NCBI GenBank assembly: GCA_017419165.1
Contig: JAFOLW010000029.1
Coordinates: 1 to 64,000, forward strand
Length of the DNA: 64,000 nt
Origin: Erysipelotrichaceae bacterium
GTDB taxonomy: Bacteria; Bacillota_I; Bacilli_A; Erysipelotrichales; Erysipelotrichaceae
Direction of reading: 5' to 3'
Numbering within the stretch: position 1 is the first letter of the stretch; each line of letters begins with the position of its first letter. Of the stretch, positions 44,567 through 52,387 are shown piece by piece. The notes beneath the pieces are model-generated. The model was given only the letters and a program-made list of their open reading frames with translations. It searched no databases and was not told the DNA's origin. The position numbers and the translations under genes were made by a program.

Positions 44567-46129
44567 ATGAAAAACAAGGGGATCGTTCTGCTCTGCATCC
44601 TGATGATGGTCTCTTGTCTGAGCGCATGTTCATCAAGTACCGTTCCGGATTTTACCGGTCACAACGTACTGGAGGTCTATCAGTGGTGTTCTTCGATCGA
44701 TACGAAGTATGCCTGTGAAGTCTCTTATGCCGACGGCAACGGTGCGGAAAAAGATACCGTCATCGAACAGTCGATCAAGGGCGGCAGCCGCCTGAATTCC
44801 GATATCTCGTTCAAGATCTCCAACGGTGCCGTCGCCGAGATCCCGGTATTGCACATCGACGAAGAGACACAGAAATCCGATGTCGAGCTCTGGAGACAGA
44901 ACAGCGGCATCCAGTCGCTGACTTATATCGAAGAAGCTTCCGACACTGTCGAGAAGAACCACGTCATCCGCATCCAGCCGGCTTCCGGCATCCGCAAGGA
45001 TACGCCGGTGACCGTCTATATCTCTTCCGGCAGGAAGCAGGATGAAACACCGGTCAATACCGAGATCCAGATCGTCTTCGGCGATTTCATCGGACTGACC
45101 GTCGAACAGTTCGAAGCCAAGGCCAGACAGCTCGGATTGAATCCGAACCACAATACGACCCGTGACCGTTTCAACAAGGATGTCGCTTTCGGCAACATCG
45201 CATGGCACGGTTCGGGCACCTATGTGAAAGGTGAGACCTTCAACTACGGTATCTGCATCAATGCGATCGAAGTCATCGGCGGTACCTACATCGGCCTGAG
45301 CGAGTCGGATTTCCTGTCGAAAGCCAGGGAGCTGACGCTCTCACCGAAGCACATCTACGGACGCGATGCCTATTCCACCAGGATCTCCGAAGGTTATATC
45401 GTCACGCACGGTTACGGTACCTATGAGAAGGGCGAAGAGTGGAAATACGGTCTGTCTCTGGGTCCGGCAAGAGTCGTTTCCGGATATGAAGGATCCAGCG
45501 AAGAAGCTCTGCTCAACTACCTCAACGGCATGGGCCTGAAGGGCAGCCGTACGACAGCCAAGTCATCCACGGTCCCGGAAGGAAGGATCATCTCCTACAA
45601 TACCGGCAAGTATTCCAGCGGCGACTCCGTATCGTATGTCGTTTCCGCAGGTTATGACATCTATGTCAACGTTCCGGATTTCAAGGGCGAGACCGAATCC
45701 TCCTTACTGGAATTCTTACGCGGCAGCGGTCTGAACGTCGGTATCCGCACCATGCAGTCATCACTGGTCCCGGCAGGCAACATCGTTTCCAACGATACCG
45801 GTGTACGTACCAAGGGTTCCAAGATCGACTATGTCGTCTCTTCCGGTCCGGTCATTCCGATGGGTCACTTGGACAGTTTTGCGGATATGAAGACGATGTT
45901 GTCGGATTACGACGTCGGTTTCTATGCCGCGAAGGCAAACGTCGAACAGTATCTCAAGAACCGCGGTTTCACCGATTATGAGATCTGGGGCGAATATTCC
46001 GAGAAATACTATGACGGAACTCTGTTGTATGTCGTCGTCGGCGATCACACGCTGTCAGGCGCAGATGACTTCCCGACCTATTCGCACATCATCGTTTCGA
46101 TCAGTGCGGATCTTTATACGAACAACTAA
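44567..46129 (+). CDS. PASTA-repeat lipoprotein
   Basis: A 520-residue secreted protein with lipobox LSAC (Cys21). At least five PASTA-like units follow, each starting like VPDFTG, DFIGLTVEQ, TYIGLSESD, YEGSSEEAL, VPDFKGETES and containing an LGL or SGL turn. Known: PASTA domains bind peptidoglycan and normally sit on Ser/Thr kinases or penicillin-binding proteins; here no kinase is attached. AGGAGG precedes the start. It is coupled with the lipoprotein gene before it. Confidence 0.8.
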   Translation: MKNKGIVLLCILMMVSCLSACSSSTVPDFTGHNVLEVYQWCSSIDTKYACEVSYADGNGAEKDTVIEQSIKGGSRLNSDISFKISNGAVAEIPVLHIDEETQKSDVELWRQNSGIQSLTYIEEASDTVEKNHVIRIQPASGIRKDTPVTVYISSGRKQDETPVNTEIQIVFGDFIGLTVEQFEAKARQLGLNPNHNTTRDRFNKDVAFGNIAWHGSGTYVKGETFNYGICINAIEVIGGTYIGLSESDFLSKARELTLSPKHIYGRDAYSTRISEGYIVTHGYGTYEKGEEWKYGLSLGPARVVSGYEGSSEEALLNYLNGMGLKGSRTTAKSSTVPEGRIISYNTGKYSSGDSVSYVVSAGYDIYVNVPDFKGETESSLLEFLRGSGLNVGIRTMQSSLVPAGNIVSNDTGVRTKGSKIDYVVSSGPVIPMGHLDSFADMKTMLSDYDVGFYAAKANVEQYLKNRGFTDYEIWGEYSEKYYDGTLLYVVVGDHTLSGADDFPTYSHIIVSISADLYTNN

Positions 46130-46147
46130 CTTAGATTCGAGTTTTAT

Positions 46148-46945
46148 ATGAACAGAAAGACCCTGAACATCCCTTCCGGCGGCCGTCAGATGAAGACGAT
46201 CCTGCTGGAACCCGGACACCGTAAAGAAAAGCTGCCGGGGATCCTCTGGATCCATGGCGGCGGCTACATGCTCGGCATGGCGTCGATGGTCGATTTTTCC
46301 TGCGGGAAACTGCTCGCCCGGCGCTATGGGGCAAGGGTCTTTTCCCCCGAATACACTCTGGCCAACAAGGCACCGTATCCGGCAGCACTGGAAGACTGTT
46401 ATGCAGCCTTGGAGTACATGTGGGATCATGCGGAGGATCTGAAGATCGACCGCGAGAGGATCATCGTCGGCGGCGAAAGTGCCGGCGGCGGTCTGACGGC
46501 AGCGCTGTGTCTGTATGCCAGAGACCGGAAGAAAGTGAAGGTGGCCATGCAGCTGCCGCTGTATCCGATGATCGACTGTCACGATACGGAGAGTTCCCGC
46601 AACAACCGCGGCAAGATCTGGAATACCCGGCGCAACCACTGGGGCTGGAAACATTATCTCGGCGACCTTTACGGAAAAGAGGTCCCGGCCTATGCTTCGG
46701 CAGCCAGGGCGGAAGATTATTCCGATCTTCCTTACTGTTACACCTACGTGTGTGACGGGGAACCGTTCTATGCGGAGACACTTCGTTATGTGGAGGACCT
46801 CAGGAACCACGGCGTCGAGGCGGATATCGACATCTATCACGGCGATCTTCATGCCTTCGACATGTTGTGCTTCTGGACGAAGAAAGCCAGAAGGGCAAAA
46901 GAGAAGCTGTGTCAGATCTATTCTTCCCATATCGATCTGGTTTAA
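46148..46945 (+). CDS. Alpha/beta hydrolase, HSL-type esterase
   Basis: A 265-residue hydrolase of the hormone-sensitive-lipase group: oxyanion motif WIHGGGYM, nucleophile Ser in GGESAGGG, catalytic Asp in VCDGEPF and His in DLHAFD. It should cleave short-chain esters; substrate unknown. No signal peptide, so cytoplasmic. No good ribosome site is visible before the ATG, 18 bases after the PASTA gene. Confidence 0.85.
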   Translation: MNRKTLNIPSGGRQMKTILLEPGHRKEKLPGILWIHGGGYMLGMASMVDFSCGKLLARRYGARVFSPEYTLANKAPYPAALEDCYAALEYMWDHAEDLKIDRERIIVGGESAGGGLTAALCLYARDRKKVKVAMQLPLYPMIDCHDTESSRNNRGKIWNTRRNHWGWKHYLGDLYGKEVPAYASAARAEDYSDLPYCYTYVCDGEPFYAETLRYVEDLRNHGVEADIDIYHGDLHAFDMLCFWTKKARRAKEKLCQIYSSHIDLV

Positions 46946-46951
46946 AAAGAT

Positions 46952-46980
46952 GCGGAGATCTTAAGGTCTCCGCTTTTTTT
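46952..46980 (+). terminator. Terminator after the esterase gene
   Basis: GCGGAGA pairs with TCTCCGC (46952-46973) and seven T follow. Confidence 0.88.
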
Positions 46981-47045
46981 CTGCCGGAGCTTCGGCAAAA
47001 GAAGCGGATGCGGGACGTTGTAAAATGAAGGAAGAGGTAGAAGTC

Positions 47046-47564
47046 ATGAGAAAAGAAAAGATCAAAGCCGCCGACTATGCCGAACTGATCGAAAAACAGA
47101 TCAAGCCGGGCATCTTGCTGAACACCAACGGAGAGAAATTCAATTCGATGGTCATCGGCTGGGGACACTACGGCATCCTGTGGGGCATCGAGACGTTCAC
47201 GGTCTATGTGCGGCAGAGCCGTTATACGAAGCCGCAGATCGACCGGACAGGAGAGTTCACCTTATCGCTTCCATTGGACGGAAACTACGATCCGGAAGTC
47301 TTCCGGGTCTTCGGTTCCCTTTCGGGCAGAGATGTCGATAAGGCGGACTATGTGACTTTGGAAAAGCCGTCGGTCAATCATACGCCAGGCATCAAAGAGT
47401 ATCCTCTGACGATCGAGTGTGAGGTGATCTATGCGCAGGATCAGGATCTGGACAGGATCCCTGCGGAGATCAGAGAATGTTATTATTCAAAAGGGAGCGA
47501 TGAGGGCGATTATCACACCATGTATATTGGCAAGATCGTCGATGCCTATATCATCAGAGAGTAA
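47046..47564 (+). CDS. Flavin reductase-like FMN-binding protein
   Basis: A 172-residue protein of the flavin reductase / FMN-binding split-barrel type: GEKFNSMVIGWGHYGILWG, then FTVYVRQSRYTKP, and GEFTLSLP. The likely role is FMN-dependent reduction. An ATG at 47025 lies in a TAAAATGAAG -10 box, so the start at 47046 with AGAGGT before it is preferred. The next gene starts directly after its stop. Confidence 0.8.
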   Translation: MRKEKIKAADYAELIEKQIKPGILLNTNGEKFNSMVIGWGHYGILWGIETFTVYVRQSRYTKPQIDRTGEFTLSLPLDGNYDPEVFRVFGSLSGRDVDKADYVTLEKPSVNHTPGIKEYPLTIECEVIYAQDQDLDRIPAEIRECYYSKGSDEGDYHTMYIGKIVDAYIIRE

Positions 47565-48206
47565 ATGGCACAAAAGTATATCGACAATTTCTGTTTTTAT
47601 TCTTCGATCGATGAATTCCTTGAGACCGACAAGAAGACTTTCCTGGCGGCGATGGAAGAGAACTATCCTTTCGTGACGCCATTCCGGCTCTCTAAGGCAC
47701 AGATCGCTGCCTGGGCAGATGAATATGATGTCCTGAGGGAACAACTGAACAAGTGTGTGAACAAGGACCGGGCATATGGCAGACTGTCCATCCTTTTTGA
47801 GTATGTCCTGTGGGACTTCGACAACGAGAACGGCGTGCGTCCGGATGTGTTGATCCTGTCGAAAGAGCGCATCGGGATCATCGAGTTCAAGACCAGACCG
47901 ATCGGCGAACAGGATCATAAGTACATCACTTCGCAAGCCAAGAAGTACCGTCACCGTCTCCTGCACAATCACGATGAATCGAAGGGGATGAAACTTTCCG
48001 TCTGCGCCGTATCCACGTCGATGAAAGACTATTATGAGATCCTGGGCCACGTGCGCTGCATCTCACCGGACCGTTTTGAAGACGTGCGGGAATCTCTGAT
48101 GGGAAGGCACCCGCAGCCGCACGAAGATGTCTATCGCTGGATCGCTTCGGATTATCATTTTGAAAAAAGCTATAATGAAGATACAGAGAGGTCTTTAAAA
48201 CGATGA
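47565..48206 (+). CDS. PD-(D/E)XK nuclease-like protein
   Basis: A 213-residue protein. The segment RPDVLILSKERIGIIEFKTR has the Asp ... Glu-x-Lys arrangement of the PD-(D/E)XK nuclease fold, as in the nuclease-like N-terminal part of DUF2075 or NERD proteins, but no helicase domain follows. It starts 0 bases after the flavin reductase gene and overlaps the next gene by ATGA. Function unknown; nuclease activity is inferred from one motif. Confidence 0.55.
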   Translation: MAQKYIDNFCFYSSIDEFLETDKKTFLAAMEENYPFVTPFRLSKAQIAAWADEYDVLREQLNKCVNKDRAYGRLSILFEYVLWDFDNENGVRPDVLILSKERIGIIEFKTRPIGEQDHKYITSQAKKYRHRLLHNHDESKGMKLSVCAVSTSMKDYYEILGHVRCISPDRFEDVRESLMGRHPQPHEDVYRWIASDYHFEKSYNEDTERSLKR

Positions 48207-48808
48207 ATACACATTTTCTGATCGAAGCTTTCGGTTATCTCGGTTCTCTTTTGGTACTGGTATCGATGTTGATGACGTCGGTCGTCAAGCTCCGCATCAT
48301 CAATACGATCGGTTCGGTCATATTCACCATCTATGCGGTCATCATCAAATCGTATCCGACGGCACTGATGAATTTCTGCCTGGTCCTGATCAATCTGCAT
48401 TTTCTGTGGAAGATGTCCAAGGTCGAGAAGGAATACGAGGTCGTGGAATGCGGCAGGGACGATGTCCTGCTGGATCATCTGCTGGATCACTACAGGTCCG
48501 ATATCGAAAAGATCTTCCCGGGCGTTGACATCGATGATAAACAGATCGGAAAGGCTTATGTCGTGGTCAACCAGGGCAAGCCGGTCGGATTCACCCTGGC
48601 GGAGAGCCGGGGCGAAGATAGAGAACTGAAGCTGGACTACTCGATCCCGGAGTACCGCGACTTTTCCATCGGAACGGCTCTGTTTGCCTATCTGAAGAAG
48701 CAGGGTGTGGCAAGAGTCATCTACAGAGGTCCGGATGAAAATCATACGGCGTATCTGAACAACCAGGGTTTCGTCAAAAAAGAGGGAGCCTATATCAAAG
48801 AATTGTAA
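48203..48808 (+). CDS. YgjV-like membrane domain fused to a GNAT-like domain
   Basis: A 201-residue protein. Residues 1-72 are hydrophobic and match the YgjV-type membrane module (FGYLGSLLVLVSMLM, KLRIINTIGSVIFTIYA). Residues about 85-201 look like a GNAT fold: YVVVNQGKPVGFTLAE, then LDYSIPEYRDFSIGTALF. So an acetyltransferase-like domain tethered to the membrane. Coupled with the nuclease-like gene before it. Substrate unknown. Confidence 0.65.
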   Translation: MNTHFLIEAFGYLGSLLVLVSMLMTSVVKLRIINTIGSVIFTIYAVIIKSYPTALMNFCLVLINLHFLWKMSKVEKEYEVVECGRDDVLLDHLLDHYRSDIEKIFPGVDIDDKQIGKAYVVVNQGKPVGFTLAESRGEDRELKLDYSIPEYRDFSIGTALFAYLKKQGVARVIYRGPDENHTAYLNNQGFVKKEGAYIKEL

Positions 48809-48843
48809 AGAAGGGCGACCTTCTTTTCTTTTATATCGAACGA

Positions 48844-48849
48844 TATAAT
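48844..48849 (+). promoter_or_regulatory. -10 element of the serpin gene
   Basis: TATAAT followed by TGAG. Transcription starting about 7 bases on excludes the ATG at 48854 and supports the start at 48884. Confidence 0.5.
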
Positions 48850-48883
48850 TGAGATGAAGAAACATTTTAAACGGGAGGATGCC

Positions 48884-50515
48884 ATGAACAGATTTGTAAG
48901 AATCGTCCTGTGTCTGCTGATGAGCGTTTCGCTTTGTGCCTGTGCAAAGAGCGAAGGACCCTCGGAAAGCACGGCAGAGGTGAAAGAAGAGGAGACTTCT
49001 TCTCCTGCGACAGTCACCGTAAATAACGTCGAAAGCTTTTATCAGTCGCTTGTCAATGAATACGGCTATGTGGACATGTATAACAATGAGACGGCAGCAG
49101 AGGCGTATTCGCGATACCGCGGTTTTGCGAAGAAGCTTCTGGTCGACGCATGTAAGGAGAACGACAACGAGATCATCTCGCCTTTGTCTCTTTACTATGC
49201 CATGGCGATCCTGGCCAACGGTGCCGGAGGATCGACGAGAGCGCAGCTGGAGAACGCGCTGGGGATGAGCGTCGAAGACCTCAACAGTTTCCTGAAGGAC
49301 CTGGACAGCGTTCATGCCGGATGGGATGGCCAGGCGGCGTTCCGGAAGGTCAATGCCTTGTGGTTCAATACCGCCAAAGGCATGAAACTCAAAGAAGGCT
49401 ATAAGGATACGGTCGGCGAGTATTACGGAAACGGCATCGGCGAAAGCGACTTCACGAATGCTTCCGATCTGGCCGAACAGGTCAACTATTTCGCTTCCAA
49501 CTGCAGCTACGGTACCATCAACGACATCGTCAGTGCGGAAGACTTTTCGTCGGATACTTCGTTTTTGATCCTCAACGGACTGTCGACGGGCGACCGCTGG
49601 GCATTCCCGTTTGACGCTTCCGCTACCGCTCTTCAAAGTTTTCACAACTACAAGGGAGAGGATACGGTCGTCGAGATGATGCATCAGGAACTCTGGGGAC
49701 ACTGGCAGGGGAACGGTTACAGCGGCTTTGAAAAGAGGCTGGACAATGCCGTCGATTTCGTGGCGGTCCTTCCGGATGAAGGCACCGACATCTACGATTT
49801 CATCGCCGGGATGTCCGACAACATATTCAACGAACTGAGAGCTACCTATGAGGAATACAGCAACATGACGGAAGACGGCAACTACGGCTGCACCGCCGAT
49901 GAGAACATCACCCGCCTGTCGTTCCCGAAGTTCGATTATGAAAAGGAATACGATCTCAACGAAGTGCTTTCCGGGATGGGACTGGCCGATATCTTTGACT
50001 ATACGACGTCGGATTTCTCTGAGATGGCGGAAGGCGATCCGGATCTCGTCTCAGCCTTGTATCTGGAAAAAGCGAAACAGAAATGTACGATCAAGGTCAA
50101 CGAAGAGGAAGTCGTGGCAACAGCGGTGACGGTACTGGCCGGCGGTCTGGGTGCCGGGGGCTGTGAGATCAGAGAGACGATCTATCACGATCTGGTCTTT
50201 GATAGGCCGTTCATTTTCGCACTGATGTCCGGGGAGACGCCCTTATTCTACGGAGTCGTCACCAGACTGGGCGAGCCGGCGGATCAGCTGATCAGGATCG
50301 AGAACATCACCGGCAAGATCAATATCCGCAACAGACCTTCCAAGAGCGGCGAAAAACTCGGCACATACCAGAAGGGCGAGATCATCTACGCTTATGAGAA
50401 AGTCGAAGCGGAAGGCTATACCTGGTATCGGATCGGTGAAGACAGATGGGTCGCCGATCAGAAGGGGGGAATGGATCAAGGTCCTGGATTAAGGAAAGAA
50501 AAAAAGAGATCCTAG
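48884..50515 (+). CDS. Serpin-family lipoprotein with C-terminal SH3 domain
   Basis: A 543-residue secreted protein. Lipobox LCAC at Cys20, an acidic linker, then a serpin domain (about 55-470): NEIISPLSLYYAMAILANGA, LILNGLSTGDRW, the hinge EEEVVATAVTVLAG before the reactive loop, and FDRPFIFALM as the C-terminal strand. The hinge has small residues at most P12-P8 places but Glu where Gly is usual at P15. A bacterial SH3 domain (NIRNRPSKSGEKLGTY to WVADQ) follows. Known: bacterial serpins inhibit host or gut serine proteases. GGGAGGA precedes the start. Confidence 0.88.
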   Translation: MNRFVRIVLCLLMSVSLCACAKSEGPSESTAEVKEEETSSPATVTVNNVESFYQSLVNEYGYVDMYNNETAAEAYSRYRGFAKKLLVDACKENDNEIISPLSLYYAMAILANGAGGSTRAQLENALGMSVEDLNSFLKDLDSVHAGWDGQAAFRKVNALWFNTAKGMKLKEGYKDTVGEYYGNGIGESDFTNASDLAEQVNYFASNCSYGTINDIVSAEDFSSDTSFLILNGLSTGDRWAFPFDASATALQSFHNYKGEDTVVEMMHQELWGHWQGNGYSGFEKRLDNAVDFVAVLPDEGTDIYDFIAGMSDNIFNELRATYEEYSNMTEDGNYGCTADENITRLSFPKFDYEKEYDLNEVLSGMGLADIFDYTTSDFSEMAEGDPDLVSALYLEKAKQKCTIKVNEEEVVATAVTVLAGGLGAGGCEIRETIYHDLVFDRPFIFALMSGETPLFYGVVTRLGEPADQLIRIENITGKINIRNRPSKSGEKLGTYQKGEIIYAYEKVEAEGYTWYRIGEDRWVADQKGGMDQGPGLRKEKKRS

Positions 50516-50522
50516 GATCTCT
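50505..50522 (-). terminator. Palindromic terminator holding two stop codons
   Basis: An 18-base perfect palindrome; the central CTAG gives the stop codons of the converging serpin (50513-50515) and PfkB-like genes (50512-50514). On the minus strand a long T-run follows, so it works as terminator for the PfkB-like gene. Confidence 0.7.
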
Positions 50523-51438
50523 CGTAATACAACTTCATTTTTTCGAAGGCATGCGTATCGCGTGCCTTTTTGATGGGCGCCGGCCCTTCGTAGCGCGAAC
50601 AGAAACCGGAGGCGATGTTGGCGTAGAGCGGGATCAGTTCAAGGGAAGGGGCTTCCAGCCGGGCGTAGAGGGCAGCGGCAGCCGAACAGTTCCCGCAGCC
50701 GGTGACATCTTTTGCGTTCTTTGGATCGTATGCCGGAAGACTGTAGATCTTTCCGTCTTCGATCCAGGCGGAGCCTTCTTCCCCCATCCGCAGAAAGCAG
50801 GGGATCTTAAGGCCGATGATGTTTTGAACGATCTGCTCCCGTCCCGAAACATTGAAGAAGGCGCTTGCTTCATCGAGGTTCATCGAATAATAATCGACTT
50901 CTTTAAGATCGTCGAGGATCCGTTTTCTCATGGCGGGGTTTTTGGAGGAGAAGGTGGGCGGTTCCCAGAGGATCTTCAGACCGGGAGAGAGCCTGCGGAT
51001 CGCTTTGATCTCTTCGAAGATCTTCTCGTGGGCACCGGAATCCAGATAGAGACCTTTCGTCTCATTGTCCAGGAACGGCGAGAGTTTTTCAAATGAGGTG
51101 CGGCAGTTTTCGCTCTGCTTTGCGAAATAGTCATCGCCGTAGACCGATCTTTCCTTCCACGTGCCGTCCTTTTCATATCGCAGGACGCTGCGGTGGGTGA
51201 AAGGAAGGGAGATGAAGATGCCTTCGGTGGGGATGTCGTTGTCTTTGAAATAGTCACCGTAGAGATCGAAGAAGTCTTCCCCGCCGGAGCTGACGAAGGC
51301 CACGGAATCCGTGAAGAAGGCGATGCCGTCATAGGCGAAGACGGCACAGCCGCCGAGCCTTCCTTTTTTGAATGATGCGTCGGCGTATTCGATATCATTG
51401 ATGATCGAGATGCCGGCAACAATGTAGCGGTAACTCAT
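50512..51438 (-). CDS. PfkB-family carbohydrate kinase-like protein with altered catalytic motif
   Basis: A 308-residue ribokinase-fold protein: GRLGGCAVFAYDGIAFF at the N-terminus, MNLDEASAFF, and DVTGCGNCSAAAALYARL at the place of the usual DTTGAGD catalytic motif. The catalytic Asp is Asn here. The same change is known from MAK32-like relatives, so the protein may be a distinct subfamily or not a kinase. It overlaps the M24 peptidase gene by 4 bases on the same strand. Confidence 0.8.
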   Translation of the reverse strand: MSYRYIVAGISIINDIEYADASFKKGRLGGCAVFAYDGIAFFTDSVAFVSSGGEDFFDLYGDYFKDNDIPTEGIFISLPFTHRSVLRYEKDGTWKERSVYGDDYFAKQSENCRTSFEKLSPFLDNETKGLYLDSGAHEKIFEEIKAIRRLSPGLKILWEPPTFSSKNPAMRKRILDDLKEVDYYSMNLDEASAFFNVSGREQIVQNIIGLKIPCFLRMGEEGSAWIEDGKIYSLPAYDPKNAKDVTGCGNCSAAAALYARLEAPSLELIPLYANIASGFCSRYEGPAPIKKARDTHAFEKMKLYYERS

Positions 51439-52172
51439 AGTTTCCTCATCTTCCCTTCGTGGAAAACGTACATGTCTTCATGTTTGATGCCGTACTTACC
51501 GCCGTTCTTACAGATGTGCGGTTCAAAGGTGAGCGGTTTGTCATAAGCGGCGATCGAAAGCTTCACACCTTGATCGATGGTGATGCGCTCTTTTGCGTCG
51601 TTCTCGACCGTGTGGCCGAAATTGCCGTGGTAATCACAATTGTGATAGCCGTGTCTTTCAAGGAAGTCCTGCGTGAAACGGTGCAGATCTTCAAAGGTCG
51701 TCGTTTCTTCGACGAAGTTTACGAAACCTTCGTGAAGCTGCAGTTCCAGTTCCATGCCTTCCCGGATCTCCTCATTTTTCGTCCTTTTCCAGTCGATGAT
51801 CTTCCCGCTTTCGAGGACGAAGGATCTTGTCAGATCGCCCCAGCCGCTTTCGATCATCGGAGCGACGTCGATGCTGACGAAGTCGTCATCTTTGATGACT
51901 TTGTTTCGGTAATCGGGAAGTCCGGGACCGGAGTAGGTGCTCAGATCGCCGAACAGGATCAGTGCGGGATCGTCATGGATCCACCAGCCCTGAGAGCCCA
52001 GAGAGCGCATGTATCTTTCGCATTCTTCATGGATCCGATCCCGATCCAGACCGGGCTTAAGGAAGCCTTTCATATGTTCAAGGCACTTTACGGCGATCTC
52101 CTGTGCTTTCAGGATGTTTTTGATATCGACGTTTGTACCTTGGAAGTGTTTTATGAGTCCTTCTTTATTCAT
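51435..52172 (-). CDS. M24-family metallopeptidase-like protein
   Basis: A 245-residue pita-bread-fold protein. SIDVAPMIESGWGDLTRSF has the two Asp metal ligands, YHGNFGHTVEND the His region, FEPHIC the Glu and the end KHEDMYVFHEGK the last Glu, so the aminopeptidase P/Met aminopeptidase metal site looks nearly complete. The start at 52172 has no ribosome site; a TACAAT -10 box lies 6 bases before it, which implies a leaderless mRNA. Followed by the PfkB-like gene. Confidence 0.8.
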   Translation of the reverse strand: MNKEGLIKHFQGTNVDIKNILKAQEIAVKCLEHMKGFLKPGLDRDRIHEECERYMRSLGSQGWWIHDDPALILFGDLSTYSGPGLPDYRNKVIKDDDFVSIDVAPMIESGWGDLTRSFVLESGKIIDWKRTKNEEIREGMELELQLHEGFVNFVEETTTFEDLHRFTQDFLERHGYHNCDYHGNFGHTVENDAKERITIDQGVKLSIAAYDKPLTFEPHICKNGGKYGIKHEDMYVFHEGKMRKL

Positions 52173-52178
52173 ATCTTG

Positions 52179-52184
52179 ATTGTA
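52179..52184 (-). promoter_or_regulatory. -10 element just before the M24 gene
   Basis: Minus-strand TACAAT, 6 bases from the ATG. The expected start of transcription falls on the A of the ATG. Confidence 0.5.
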
Positions 52185-52218
52185 GCAGAAATGATGAGGC
52201 TTGCATTCGGAGGAAAAA

Positions 52219-52224
52219 TATAAT
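52219..52224 (+). promoter_or_regulatory. -10 element of the metK leader
   Basis: TATAAT 12 bases before the riboswitch P1 helix; -35 weak. It is divergent from the M24 promoter with about 35 bases between the two boxes. Confidence 0.5.
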
Positions 52225-52235
52225 ACATTAAGTGT

Positions 52236-52350
52236 ACCTATGAAGAGCACGGGAGAGACAAGCTCTGTGATCGTGCAGCAACCTGAACAGTCAAGGTGCT
52301 AAAGCTTGAACGATGGGTACCATTGTTTGAAGTCGAGTCTCGTCATAGGT
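52236..52350 (+). ncRNA. SAM-I (S-box) riboswitch
   Basis: ACCTATGA (52236-52243) pairs with TCATAGGT (52343-52350) as P1. Inside are a kink-turn-like helix (GCACG...CGTGC), the AGCAACCTG junction and the AAGGTGCTAA block of S-box RNAs, then a fourth helix (52305-52331). It precedes metK, the gene that makes SAM, and overlaps a terminator. Known: SAM binding lowers expression. Confidence 0.85.
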
Positions 52351-52366
52351 GTGGCGGGACTTTTTC
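52336..52366 (+). terminator. S-box terminator before metK
   Basis: AGTCTCG (52336-52342) pairs with CGGGACT (52355-52361), enclosing the 3' strand of riboswitch P1, and a T-run follows. Confidence 0.8.
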
Positions 52367-52387
52367 TTAGGTTAGAAAGAAGGAACT

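Noticed and set aside
48170-49702. 510-residue minus-strand open frame
   Set aside because: Antisense over the YgjV-GNAT and serpin genes, which carry clear motifs and signals; no domain in the minus translation.
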